Source: Gordionus sp. m RMFG-2023 (taxonomy: Eukaryota > Nematomorpha > Gordioida > Chordodea > Parachordodidae). From it: a stretch of 64,000 nucleotides of DNA. Below are positions 24,501 through 39,500 of this stretch, one piece after another. The DNA is taken from the NCBI RefSeq assembly GCF_954871325.1, contig NC_088775.1, positions 31,845,561-31,909,560 on the forward strand, given 5' to 3'. Under the pieces are notes generated by a model. That model ran no database searches. It was not told the origin of the DNA and saw only the letters and a program-made list of their open reading frames with translations. A program made the translations under genes and the position numbers. Numbering within the stretch: the first letter of the stretch is position 1; each line of letters begins with the position of its first letter.

Positions 24501-27500
24501 TGGTTCAATTCAAATCTCAGGTGACCTTGGCCAGAATAAATCAAATCAAATTAAACAATTACGCGAAAAAAGATATCCATGGAAGGCAAAGATCATTTCA
24601 AAAATCATGGTATAGAGGCCGAGACTGGTTGGAGTATAGTGTAGAAGCTGACGCTGCCTTTTGTTTTACATGTAGGAAATACTTGTGTAATCCAAGTGAT
24701 GAATTTGGACAAACGGGATTCAGAAATTGGAAAAATGCGTTAGCTGCCAAGAAGGGACTGCTAAAACACGAGAGCTCAAAAGCTCATTTAAATTCAATTA
24801 CAATATGGCATGATAAAAATCAAAATATAAATAAAGCTACAGAAATAACTAAAATGTTGGGAGGTGATCAAATTAATCGTAATCAATGTTATATTAAATC
24901 AATATTTGATTTGATGCATTTCTTAGCATACAAGAGCTACCTTTCCGTGGGACTGGTTCAACAAATATTACGGATGCTGCAAAATATGAAAACATAATTT
25001 ATTCTTCTGGGCTATTTATAGCAATGTTTTCCTACACCATCCAAAAAGACCCTGAATTAAATAAAATTATGAAATTTATACCCCAAAATGCCCTGTATAC
25101 ATCACCACAGATTCAAAACGAAGTAATATCCATTATGGCAGATATGGTGCTTGAACATATTTCAGACAAATATAATAAAAGCGAGATGCCTTTTTTTTGT
25201 CTTAAGGCTGATGAGACAAAAGATGCTTCAGGTTGTGAAAACCTGAGCATAATAATTCGCTATATTTTTTCTGGAGAAATCCAAGAAAATTTAATAGGAA
25301 TCATTAATTTAGAGTGTCTTTCTGCTGAAAGCATTACAGATTGCATTTTAAAGCAACTTAATGATCTAAATATTAATTCAGCTAATATAATTAGCCAGGC
25401 ATATGATGGTGCAAACGTTATGTCTGTCCGAAATAGAGGAGTGCAAACACTTCTTCAAAAAAAAATTAATAAAAATGTTCCTTTTATACATTGCTACAAC
25501 CACAAGTTGCATCTTGTGGTTCAAAATTGGTATAATAATATTGTTATTATTTCTAATTTTTTTAATTTATCAAATGCATTGTATAATTTTTTCAGGCGTT
25601 TTAACGTATCCTGTAAATATACAGGCCACACCCTTAAGAGACTTTTAGACCAGAGGTGGACTGGTCATTTGGAAACATATAGCATTATTTATGAGAATTT
25701 TGAGGCTATTGGTGAAGTATTATTTTACTTTTCTAATAGAACTCTTAATTCAGAGGTTTCAATTCATGATTCAGTCGAAGTCTCTGGTCTTTTATCTATT
25801 AATATAAATTACATTATATTAGCTATCATAATTTATGAGATATTAATTACAATAGATCCACTAAATAAGTATCTACAATCAGTAGGTACTAATCTAGTGG
25901 ATGCTAAAAATTGTATTGATTCTACTATCAATATATTAAAAAATAAAAGAAGTGATAATACTTTTGCTATGAGTATGATTAAGGCTGAAAAACTTTTATC
26001 AAAATTTAATCTTACTCCCCAAAAATCATCGCGGGTACGTAAAACGCCTAAAAATTTCCATTTTAATCTTTTTTCATCTTTTAATACATTGTCCCCCCTT
26101 GACACTGATTATTTTTTATCAGATAAAATGGCCCCATTAAAATCCCTGTTAAACTTAAATATGGAAACACTGCATCATGAAATTAAGATAGCAAAAGGAT
26201 TGCTAGCTACGGAAGCTAAAGAAAATCATAATTTTGAAAATATCTTACATATTATGTATAAAAAAAAATATAATTATGCATTTAAAGAATTATATAAATG
26301 CTACTCAGCAGCGATAATCATTGGGATATCAACGGCTTCTTGTGAAGCCTCGTTCTCTACATTAAAGAGAGTTTTATCGAGAAGTAGAGAATCTATGAAG
26401 GATAAACGTAAACAAAATTTAGTATTAATGGCGTTAGAAAAGGATAACGCAGAATTTATCTTTTAGTTCATTTATATTAAAATTTAAAAATAAAAATCGC
26501 CGTATTCTATTATAGTAATATTTTGTTATGTATATGCATATTATAGTATTATTTTGTTTTGTATATTCATATTATAGTATTATTTTGTTATTAAATTTTT
26601 AATAAAAATAGGAAAAAATTATATGAATGCGTAATTATTTGTTTGATTTTAAAAAAATAGTGCCCCCCCCCCCAGTAAGCACTTGGCCCCCTAAGTATTT
26701 CTGGCTACGGCCCTGACATCCTTAGATGTAGCACAAAGAAAATTTTGAACTCTATAGTTTTCCCAATTTTCATAATGTGTTTTTTGATCAAATAATCACG
26801 ATTTTATCATATTTTACTAAAATATTTTTTCCTCATTGTTCATAAATCATAATTGTGTTTTATTTCTGTATTTAAACATTCATCATCAATCATTATCGAC
26901 AATATAATAACAGCTCAACTCAAGTAATTTTCACCTGAAGGAAATTTAATTATCAGTAAAATATTAAAAGTTAAAACATATAATAACTGAGGTAAGAATT
27001 ATGAGTAGAATTAACAGTTAGAGAGATATGGGATGGGGTTGGTAGTTAATTAAAGGTTTGGGAGATGAGATAAAATAGGATTAATTAATTTTTTTGATAA
27101 CAAATCTAATTTTTAAAATTATTTTGGCTGAATCAATTAATTATTCCCAATTACAATTTAATGAAATATATTGATAGAGCATCATCTGAGAACAAAGTAA
27201 GAATCTAATGAATTTGCAACAGCTGACTTAATGTCAATTTGTCTCTTTCCCTTAATTTAATGTGTGTATTGGAAAAATTATTTCTATCTTTAAAACCTGC
27301 ATTTAAAATGTCTTCAAGATATTTACTCAGTAAATATTAGCTAAACCATAAATATGAAAGGATTAAAAATATAGTAACTATTCGATAAAAATTTAAATCT
27401 TATTAGTGATGGGTTGACAAATATAAGAGGGAAATGCATTATAAATTTTATTCTAACCCCAAGCCCTATGACCAATATGCATATGGAGGAATATATATAT

Positions 27501-30500
27501 CTAATGATTTATTAAAGTAATTGAAGAAATAAAAAAAAAATTTACACTATATTAATTAATAATGCAAATAATATAAAAAAAGTATGAAAAGAAATAAATA
27601 TCAAATTATTGAATGTATTTTGGTCTGTGCAAATCATAGATTTAATTTGCCTTTAAAGAATATAGCAAATTCAAAAGGGATTTTAATCTTACAATAAAAT
27701 TTATTATAGATTCATTTACTGATTGCTCCGCTTAAATCGTTCATAAATTTGATATGTTTTCACTTGATAACAATTCTTTAACCAATCAATTATTTTGGTA
27801 TATTTCAATTGTCTAGGTAAATGAGGATAAGCAGGTACGTAACGTAAATTATTTTATATGCCTTTGTACCCAACATAGTCTTAAGTGTTGATCGTTTTAC
27901 GTTTTTAGCTATATTATTCACCTGTAGGTATTTATCAAATTGTAATAAGTAGATTTTGTAATACATTCAAATTTATTAAAAGATGAATAAGTAAAACGAT
28001 CAACACCTATGACTATATGAACAAAATTATGGCCATGTTGGGTGGAATGTGTTAACTTTAAATAAATTGTATTTTGTTTAAGGATACAATATATGGTAAT
28101 TGATTTATTATCGTAAATATTCTTTCAATGAAGATATAAACATATTATTGTTAAAGTAAAATTATCCTTTATTCTTTTCATTTTGTTAAAATAAAATAAT
28201 ATTTATTTTATTCTTATAAATCCATTTATATCTTAAACACCAAATTGGGCATAGAGGCTTATAATATAATTTACGTTCTTGCTTATCCTCAATTACCTGG
28301 ACAATTAAAATATATCGAAATAATTGATTTGTTGAAGCATTATTATCAATTGTAAACAAATCAAATTTATGAACGATTTAAATTTTAAAAAGCGAAACAA
28401 TCAGTAAATGAATTTATAATACATTTTATAGTAAGATTAAAATCCCTTTCAAAGACTTGTGAATATGGATAAAATACAGAGATAGATTTATAGCAGGCGT
28501 AAATGGTAATAGTATGTTATGTTCAGAGATAGATTTATAGAAGGCGTAAATGGCAACAACGTAGTTATAAAATTGTTGAAAATTTAACATATTGGAGTAA
28601 ATATAAATTATTGAGATCTTTGTATTTTTTAATCTTTTTTGCTTCAGCTTGGATCAATAAATTTATGTTGGTGTTAGAAGTCAATGATGAGACACAAGTA
28701 AATCCCCTATTAAAGATTTATAGAGTCAACTGAATTTTAGTCATTCTATCAGGTCTTATTCCATTCCGTTACTATTTTTTTAATTGTAAAAATAATATTC
28801 TACAAATAAAAATATTGGCGCCTTGTTTCTTGCAAGAATTTTAAAATATATCAATTTACTTCACAAAATTGAATATCATATTTAAAATTTTAAGATTGAC
28901 TCGGCCCGAATAGGCCTGACCCAGGAACAAAATTATTTTTAAAAAATAAGCCCAAGCTTCAGGCATTTGCAGATCTCTAACTTATGGTGTGCTTATAATT
29001 TTTAGAAATCATTTGAATATATTATATTCATTAGTATAGTTAGGTTATCGACTTAGTTTAGCCAATTTATTTTGACTAAGGTTAAGCCTGAGCTAGTTTA
29101 TTTCTAGCCAAGGCTAAGCCCCTTAAACCTGATTTTGATTGGCTACCGCTCTGTAGTAAATCATATAATTTAATTCAAAGGGAGAAAATAAATTGTTATA
29201 TGTGTCATTTTTTAAACTTTTCCAATCTTTTTTAATGAAAATATAAATAAATTATTTTATAGTTTTTATATTATATAATTATTTTTTATGACCTATATTC
29301 GTTTTTTTAATAAGAATAATATAAATTATTACCTATTTTTATTAATAATAATGGAAAAGTTTTATAATAACGATTATGACAATTGTCACCCTTCTGAATT
29401 ACATTATTATTATTATTGAATTTCCCTAAAATAGATTTAAAATATTCATTTATGTCTAATTTCATTCAAAAACATTGGAAAAGTTAAAATGAGGAATATT
29501 AGAATTTTCATCCTTCTGAATCTTATCATTAAATTTACATCAGTTACGGCATGAGAAATTTGGAAGGAGAGAGGATTTTAGAATTTAGTGATGCTATGGA
29601 TATGATTGTTTGTAATACAATGTTTAAGAAAGAATCAGAGAAGCTGGTGACTTATAAGTCGGGTAGTACCAAAAGTGTTGTGGATTACTTGTTATTAAGG
29701 AGATGTGATCGATGTATAATAAAAAATGTGAAAGTGATACCGGGAGAGGAATGTATAAATCAGCATCGACTAGTTGTAGGAGATCTCACTCTTAAAGGTG
29801 CCAGGGTCACTAAAAGAAAGTTTGTCCCAAGGCTGAAGGTTTGGAAATTGAAGGAGGAGAATGCTAGACGTCAATTCAATATGGCATTGGCGATTAGGGA
29901 GGCGGAGGTGGCACAAGCATCTGGGGTGAATGACAAGTGGGAAGCCATGAAGAAAGCTTGGGTAATGACAACTGAGGAGGTATGTGGATGGACAAAAGGG
30001 CCGCCTAGACATAAGGAGACTTGGTGGTGGAGCCCAGAGGTAGCGAAAGCCGTGGATGAGAAACGGAGGTGTTTCAAAGTATGGTATAATAGCAAAGAAA
30101 ATAGTGATAATGATATTTACAAGATGGCTAAAAGAAATGCTAAGAAATTAATAGCGAAGGCTCAAGAAGAAAAAAGACACGAGTTTGCTAAAGAAATGAA
30201 ATGCGCTGATGGAATTGGAAATATGGTTAGAATGGCAAAACAGATGTCAAAAAAGAGGCAGGATGTGATAGGTGTAAAGTGTTTGAAAAATATGGAAGGA
30301 AAAATGACGATTGATAGTAGTGGTATTAAGAACACCTGGAAGATTTACATGAAAGGACTTTTGAATGAAGAAAATGAATGGAATAATAATATTAGTTGTG
30401 CAAAGGTAGAAGGTCCAGGGTGTAAATTTGGCAAGGACGAGATAAGGAGAGCAGTGAAAAAGATGAAGAAAGGGAAGGCATCGGGTTTAACGATGGTGGT

Positions 30501-33500
30501 ATCAGAGATGTTTAAAGGTTCTGATGATTTAGGGATTGAATGGTTAATGAATTTAGCAAATCAGATTGTCACAGAAGGTACTATTCCCGAGGACTGGCGA
30601 AGAAGTATAATTATCCCAGTATACAAGGGGAAAGGTGATCCTTTAGATTGTGGGTCTTACAGAGCTATTAAACTCTTGGAACATGCAATGAAAGTATTTG
30701 AGAGAGTGTTAGAAAAGCGGATAAGGGAACAAATCAAAATTGATGAAATGCAGTTTGGTTTTACATCGGGAAAAGGCACGACAGATGCAATTTTTGTGGT
30801 GAGACAAATTCAGGAGAAGTATCTTGCGAAGGAAAAGAAACTCTATTATGCGTTTGTTGATTTGGAGAAAGCATTTGATAGGGTGCCGCGTGAAATTACA
30901 AGATGGGCCTTGAGAAAATCCGGTGTGGAGGAATGGTTAGTTACCGCAGTGATGGCAATGTATGTTGAAGCACAAACAGCAGTACGGACGGATCATGGTG
31001 ATAGTGACAGCTTTGAGGTGAAGGTAGGACTTCATCAAGGATCCGTGCTGAGTCCATTATTATTTATCTTAGTAATGGATGTGGTGGCTAGAGAAATGCG
31101 TGAAGGACTTCCCTGGGAGATATTATATGCAGATGACCTTGTATTAATGGCAAACAGTGAGGGAGAATTGAGGGATAAAGTTAGTAAATGGAAGATGACT
31201 ATGGAAGCAAAGGGCCTGAAAATGAATGCATCAAAAACAAAGGTGATGATTGGTGGGGAAAATCTAAAGATAGAAGAATCAGGTAAGTGGCCTTGTGGTG
31301 TATGTGGGAAAGGAGTTGCTAGAAATTCTATCCAATGTACCAGATGCCAGAAATGGGTACATAAAAGATGTAGTGGGAAAAAAGGCAGTTTGATGTTAGA
31401 AAGAATGACCTTTATTTGTAAAACATGCATGAAAGGGATACATAATAATGATAACCTAAAAAATGGTGGTCTGGATATTGGCAATGGGTTAACCCTAGAA
31501 AAAGTGGATAAGTTTTGTTATATAGGTGATATGCTAAACGCAGATGGTGGTGTAGATTCTGCTGTTGTTGCAAGGATCAGACAAGCTTGGAAGAAGTTCA
31601 GAGAGATGTCATCTATTCTTACAAATAAAAAAGTTTCTCTGAAGTTAAAGGGGAAAGTTTACGTAAGCTGCGTGAGGAGTTGTTTAGTTTATGGCGGTGA
31701 AACATGGGCAATGAAAGCAATTCACGAAGCCAAATTAGAAAGAACAGAGATGAGGATGGTTAGATGGATGTGTGGGGTATCTCTGAGAGAGAGAAAAACT
31801 AGCAAGGAATTGCGAGCAAGATTAGGTATAGAAATGATTGGTATGGTAATGCGACGAAATAGACTAAGATGGTTTGGGCATGTGGAACGTATGACAAGAG
31901 ATGACTGGGTAAAGAGATGCACAATGATGGAAGTAGGAGGATCAAGACCTAGAGGAAGACCCAAGATGACGTGGACAAATGTGATAGCGGCGGATATGAG
32001 AAGCTTGAATCTTACAAGTATTGATGCTCAGGACCGTCAAAAATGGAAAAGAAAAATCAGAGGGAAAACTGGCCTACCCGGGTAAACCTGGAAATCGCCA
32101 TAAAACGGAGAAGAAGAAGAAGAAGAGCGTAGCCAGTCAAAATCAGCTAGAGCTTAAACTTAGCTAATCAAAATTAATGCTTAGCCAATCAAAATAGGCT
32201 TAAGCTTAGCCAATGAAAATTAGCTTAAGCTTGGTCATTCAAAATTGGCGTAAGCTTAGACAATCAAAATTAGCTTAGGCTTAACCAATCAAAATCGGCT
32301 TAAGCTGAGCCTTAGCTAAAATAAAATCGGCCAAGACTTACTTAACCTTAGCCAAAATAAATCGATTTAGGCCTATTCTTAACCAAAAGAAATCAGCTCA
32401 GGCATAGTATAAATAGGCTTAGTCTTAACCAATAAAAATCGGATAACCTCATCCAAAAAATACAGGCTCAGGCTTAGCCAAAATAAATCAGCTTATACCT
32501 AGCCTTAGGCAAAAAAAAAATTGGCTCAGACTTAGACAAAATAAATTGCTTAGGCTAATCTAACCAAAAAATAGCAGCATAAGATGAGCAAAAGTAAATC
32601 GGATCAGGCATAGTCAAAATAAATCGGTTATTACCCAACTATATTCATTAATAGTAGTTCAAAATTCTTAGCACTACTTTTTTTAATGGTAATAAATGGG
32701 ATATTAAAATATTTAAATATTATTCACTTTAAATTAGTGTTAGAGAATAAACGAAATATTCGATCGGTAAAATCAGAGCACTAATTATAATAATATATTG
32801 TAAACCCCTTTATTTTATACAAACTGTTTGACCCAAAAATCTTTCTGGGATTTTTGCTAGGCCGTTCTCTATTATAAAAATCAATGACAAAATCTGGACA
32901 TTAATATCCTATATTTATTAGGAAATGCTTTCTGGAACGTTGAGATACGTGAAATAAATGCAACGCATTTTTGGCAATGGGAATGGAAAGCAAAAATATT
33001 TCTTTTCGAGGTCAACTCCTTTAGCCCAAGAGGGAAAAATGATATAACTTGATTTTGTAAAATTTTGGGTAATAGAACAATATCAATTAAAAAATCTTTC
33101 GGAGTAGTTCAGAATTAATAGTGCCAGTTTTTTTATTCCATGAGAGAAAATGAAAAAATAAACAACTTAATTTTGGGGCCGGATAAAAAGTGTTTGGTAA
33201 TTTGGGAGTATTTTAAAATGAATAGTACCAGTTTTATTACATCCACGAGGGGAAAAAGTCAAACTTTTATACAAACTAAAATAATTGTTTAAAAATAATA
33301 ATGCATTTTTTGTAGATTGTTGAAAAATTATTTTTATATTAACTCTGAACCAGACTAATATTGTATTCAAACCTGAGCTAGGTCATATTCTATAGGATCA
33401 AAAAATTTAAACCAATCAGGTCTTCACTATGAAATTCTCATATGTTATATGGCAAACTTCGAAAGAAACATCTAATAGTAGTTTCACGATATTCTTTACA

Positions 33501-36500
33501 AAACTATTTCTTATAAAATATTACCGTTATAGTATTGTCAGTTGTCGTGCTCATTGGAATCAGGGAAGTTGGAACAGTCAATGTTGTGAGATCGGCGGCG
33601 GATGAGCCATATATTTTAACCATTTTGACCTCTATAATCAGGTGAGCGCATTCCGTTATTTCATTCAACGCCTTGTTTCGCTTGAATAAGTCCACGGAAA
33701 AATTTAACGATGTTCTATCGAAAGGAGCTTTAGCTTTTTGAAAAACGTTCGTTAAGGATTCATTCAACGTGATGTACCCTTGGGATTAATATTTTGCAAA
33801 ATTAAATGTATATCACTTTAAAGAGTTGTATTTATAACAATAATCAATATCAATGTAAGAGGCTAGAGGTCTATAATGAACAAATTTTTAACCCGCCCGC
33901 CCAGTTTTAAAACAAACTCTCACCAGCTCAATGCTTAAAAATTATTTGTTCGATTGGTTTGGCTCTTTATCTATTTTATTTTAATATTACTAGCTTAAAC
34001 AATATGATGCAATATTTTTAATACAATACAAACCCGTTCTGCTCATTTTGTCCAAAAATATTTAAACCAGTTAACTTATAAATACTTTTAATTTTAACCC
34101 GCTCTCCCAATGTATAAAATTTTCAACTCGCCTGCTGCAGACCTCAAAACAAGATCTCATCATAACTGATATTCTATACTCATTTTTTTTTTCGAATACG
34201 AGGATTTCGTGCCTAACAATTTGATTTGAATAATAAATGAAATTAAGACGAAAAAAACTTGAAATTTCCAGGAAAAAAAGTTGACACCCATTAATTAAGC
34301 TCAAATAAAATTACCATCTTTGCCCAGGGTAAAATAGCCCTCGCCGTTTCCATTAGTTATCTCATACTCTGATGAGCTGTCATTAACGCTTTCAGCATTT
34401 GGAAAAAGGTCATCTACGTGAATCAGAGCAGACCCAAGAGCCAAGTCCGAAGGTACGCCTAAATAATACTTCAAATAATAGTTGCTTATATGTCGGATAG
34501 GAGTGTCAATCAGCGAAAGGGTCATATTAAGATACGTGCTAAGCGATGGATTTCCTAAAATATATACATATATATTTAATTTAAGATATGTTTTAAGTTT
34601 CAAAAAACCAGCAAATCTTATAGAAGTCACTCTTTTAAAAAAAATATGATCAATAGTTAGGTATTAACTTTCATATAATTTTTAAAGGATACATTTTAAA
34701 AAATATTTTTTTAAATAAACCTGAATCAGTGGCCCTAACTTGAAAACGAATAATTTTATCGGTTTCGGTCAAATTACCGAGTCGTGAAAGGAATGACGAA
34801 GCGGAATTATTGATACCTATTATTCCGGAAGAGTGATCGATAGTGAGATGCGGTAAGCTTCCTCTTTGCGGACTCAGGATAGACAGAGTGTATTTAATTT
34901 GTGCGTTCTTACCTTAAAAAATATAATTAGTTGGTTTAAATTCTATAAAGGTCTCATCAAGGAGCAACGAGTAAGGAGTTCACCCACAAGTTTGGATATT
35001 AGATGTAGAGTTCCCCAATGAAATTTAACTTATAAATCAGAATTTAATCAGCAATAAATTTGACCTAACATGGCTGATCTCATCAAAACACATAATATAT
35101 ATGGCAACGGTTAGTTTATGCTTAAAAAAAATAGGTGTGCTTTTGTTTTAATAAAATTTGAGCGTTGTTTAAAGCTGGCTATTTAATTATAGCCTTAGAT
35201 TCCCCAAAACTATAAATGAGAACGAAAAAAAATATAAAAAATGATTAATTTGGCAACATGTATAAATATAAACATCGCTGAATCTTGGTTGGCTTTTAAA
35301 AATATCAAATTCACAAAAAATGATAGGTGAATAGTATGAGTCAGAGTTGGCAGAAGTGAAGTATATGAGAACAAGAATAAAAATTAATTTCTCCAAAGTG
35401 ATATTGTTTTTTTATTTGATACTAAAATCTTCCTATGACACTTGGATATAATGAATATTGATCAACTTACAATCCTTTTATTTAAATCAGATAATGATTT
35501 CAACTAGGGTTGTACCGATCCACGATTTTTCACCTCTCCGATCTAATATTTATTTCAAACGGCACCGATACCGATATTTACATTGATATTTTTGTATATT
35601 TATACAAAATAAGGTAATGGAATAATAAAATCTGCTTATAATTTTTTTTAAAAACATTTAAAAATATTATATCTAGTAAACCAAGATTTTCACATTGGAG
35701 CAATTTGCATGGAGGCAGACCTCCAGGACTCATCACTCTTCTTGGAAAATTCAAGCTTCAACATCCTTCGAAGATCGAGAATGCCAAACTCTCCGCATTT
35801 TATGTTGCCACCCAACAAGGAGTCACGGCATGAGTTACACGCTTAGCCAGGCTCAATAAAGAATGCAAATTTGGGCATTCAACGTATTATCGAGAATAGT
35901 GGCCACGATTTCCAAAGAGATCAGGAGAGCAGTTAGGAGCTTCATGACCATAGAAGACATATATAATCTAGGTCTAGAGAAAGATATTAGGGAGTCAAAT
36001 GATATCAAAGGCGTGAAGTAGAAGCCATACTTAATAACATTGGCGGGGCTAAAAATAGCCACGAGACCGTAAAACTCAAACAGGACTCCAATGGTCATGG
36101 TAAATCTCTTGTAAATTATGATGCTTTCTGCCACGACAAACATTTCGAAACGTTACGATATACGCTACGACAACTGCCGCGACAAACGTTTCAATGTACG
36201 CCGCGCTATGACAACTGCAGTGACAAACGTTTCGATGAAGGTTACGATATTCGTCACGACAACCGTTTCGATCAACACTTTGATAATCGTCATTACAACC
36301 GCAATCGTTTCGACGACCGTTACACCACGACGATCGATACGACAATCGCGGGTACAACTACTATGACAACCGCCATGACTGTCGTTGTGATTTTAGTCAA
36401 AGTTATGATCAACGCGAAAATTACTATAGAAGCGACAATCGAAACAATTATCCACGTCACGGTCATCATAGACATAACCCTCAAAACAGCAATGATTTTC

Positions 36501-39500
36501 TTAAATATTCGCCTAGGCTCAACCATTACTACAACAATGATAACTATACCAATAACAGATCTTATGATCATAAAGATCGTGACTTTCCGAAGATCATCAA
36601 TACCATGAACATCGTTGAAATCGATGATGAAGATGTCATAAACACAGACGTCAAAGAGTACAATCTCCAGAATCTGGAGGTGAACAATCTGGGGGTCAAT
36701 GACACCAGATATAATGCGTATAACATCACTGTGAGCATTAACGATATACCCATGTTGATGCAAGTGGACACCGACACCAGGTACACGATATTACGAGGCA
36801 CACAGCTATGGCTGTAGGGATAGCCACGACACGCGAGACCGATATTAGGCCGACAGGATACGATGGCAGTGCTATCAAATAGGCCTAGCCAATGTTAACG
36901 TGAAATGTGAAGAAACACACAAAAGATGGAAGCCATAGTGGTGGATAGTGATAAGTGCCTCCTGTTAGGAAGTGCATAGCTCCACGCCTTCAATAATATA
37001 TTAAAAACATTCATTACGGGTAACGTAGACGATAATCTCGATAAGGTGATTTCGACTATGAAAAATGACCTTGAGGTAACACGCTCCACAAACCCAAAAT
37101 GATTAGGAAAGTGAAGATTCACTTGAAGCATGAAGCTGCACCTAGAATCATACCCCCTAGGAGAGTGCCGTATGCTAGGATTGGTGCAATGACACGCGAG
37201 TTGGATGTCTGGTCAAAGGATAACATCATGGAACCTGTATCTCAAGTCAGATTGACAAGTCCACTAACACCTGTTTTCAAGAGAGACGGCATCATGTGGG
37301 TATACACTGACTTTAAAGACACCATAAACCCTGCTCTAGAGGATTACCCCTCCCCCCCCCCTACATCAACACCCCAGTCCAAGTCATACCCATCAAGACA
37401 AAAAACGAATACTTTCAATCTAAAAAATTAGCTTTTATTTGATACCCATATCTATATTTTGTGTATAAAAATATTCCTGACCCGCAAAGCCTAGACCCGC
37501 CATTTATGAGTGATTATTATTATTACAATAAAAAAATATTTTAATTACCTTTTATTTGATACCCATATCAAAAAAAATTATTTTTTACACCCCCCCCCCC
37601 CCTCCATTTACCCTCCAGACCAAGTCATACCCATCAAGACCAAGAATGAAGACTTTCAGTCAAAAGGTATTAAAATTAGCTATTATTTGATAAAAATATT
37701 CCTGACCCCCCAGACCTAGACTCGTCCATTAAGGGGAAGAGATTGACCTGCAGTTGAATAGATCTTTTGATTAGCTATCGATTGATACCCTATATTAGGC
37801 CTATTCAAAAACGAATTCGAATCGAATAATTTACTAATTGAATTCGTACGAATAATAAAATCTACTATTTGTATTCGAATAATTTGAATTAATTTTTTTT
37901 AATAAAATAATTCATACTCAAATATGACAAATTTTTTTATTACAAATTTGATTTTAAACGGAAAAAATTATAATAATATATAATCAATAATCTGATAGTA
38001 TAATAATATATAATCAAGTTATAAACAAAATTAAAATGTATATTATTAATTTAATTTATAATTTAAGTCAATTTTTAAGGCAAAGAGTTTTTCTTATATT
38101 TTGTCCTTATATTACAAGCGGTTTTTTGACAATAAATTAGTTCCAACTAAGAAAAGCCTTTCACAAGCAGTTGATGTTCCTTGTATAGATAGATAATCCC
38201 TTGCCATTTTCGAGAGTATGGGAATCCGATATGCATTTGCCTTCCACCACATTAACGGGTCAGTATTAGAGGTGGACGCGGGCCGTGAAATTAGGCGTGA
38301 CCCATCGTGTCACGGTGGGTCACGGCGTGAGTGTGAATAAATTTTAAATTATTAGGCGTGACGTGCCTTCCCAAAATTTTTCCCGGGCGTAAACATGAAT
38401 TTCCCGTGAATCACGGAAATTTTAATTTTTTTTAAAAAATTTTGAAAACAAAAAATATTCAGGCATTTTATAAACATCTGATGTCACGCTCCTAGTTCTA
38501 TCTTCTTTTTATGTTTAGATGTTTTGTCGCGAGATTTTTTACTTAAACTTTAAAATTTATTCTCAAGCACTTAAGGTAGGCTTAATTTTAGATCCTAATT
38601 TCAAAAGCCTTAAGTTTTAAATAGACGAAGAAAAGGAAGATATTTACAAAACAATCTTAAAAATGTGAAATGATATAAAATTAGATGATATGCATAAGTC
38701 AATGCCAACTGTCATTTATAACTTTCCTAATTCATCCTACATTCATAAAAAACCATATATTCTAAATGAAACATTTTTTTAGATGATTCTGATGAAGCAT
38801 CAACATCTACCGATGAAAGCTGTGTGGAAATAAAAAAAAATAGACATTCTTCTTTTTCTAAGTAAAAATTTGGATTTATAATATGTATTTATTTTTTGTT
38901 ATTATGGATTATGGAATTAAAGAAATAAATAGAATAAATTCAAAAAAGTGTAAAAAATTATACCATTAAAGTTTTGAAAAATTTAAAAACAGGCGTGAAT
39001 CAAAATATTGCCTTTCGTGAGGGGGCGGGTCGGGTCGAAAATTTTTTAGTGGTAAGCGTGAATGGGCGAGAATATTATTTATTGCCACCTTGAGCGGGGG
39101 TCCGTGAATAAAAAATTAGGCCCGCGCCGACCTCTAGTCACTATCACTCTTTGCTCTTAGTTCACTCAGATAAAAATCTATTTCACACAGTTGAATATTA
39201 TTTTGTTTAAAAACAATGTCTAGCCTGTTTTGTTGAATTTTATCTTTATTTGTTTGACAGTTATAATTATGAGCTTATAAAATAAAATCATATTTAAATG
39301 GGGGTAAATTAAATACCTGTATATCTATTGTAAATCTCTTTAAATTTGTCCATTAACTTGGATACATCAATATCATAATCAACAGATATGATTTAAAATA
39401 TTCTAATTTAAGCCTGGGATCTAATATTGTGGTTATTATTGCATCATCGGCAGTTAAATTATAATAGCCCAACAATTTATCACATGCTACTTTGAAACTA

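Larger units (their letters stand above)
29027..32656. mobile_element. Foldback element C (CTTAGCCAATC repeats) around LINE copy 2
   Basis: The left arm (29027-29161) and right arm (32122-32656) are inverted. GATTTTGATTGGCTACCGCTC on the left matches GAGCGTAGCCAGTCAAAATC on the right, and TATAGTTAGGTTA at the outer left matches TATAGTTGGGTAA read inward from the right. The right arm is a tandem array of about 24-30 bp with GGCTTAAGCTTAGCCAATC as core; the left arm keeps only a few units. Between the arms are a diverged GACAATTGTC unit (29340-29400) and LINE copy 2. Confidence 0.65.

Noticed and set aside
36076-36763. Cys/His/Val-rich open frames on the minus strand
   Set aside because: They mirror the low-complexity Arg/Asp/Asn-rich gag-like stretch of the gypsy fossil on the plus strand.
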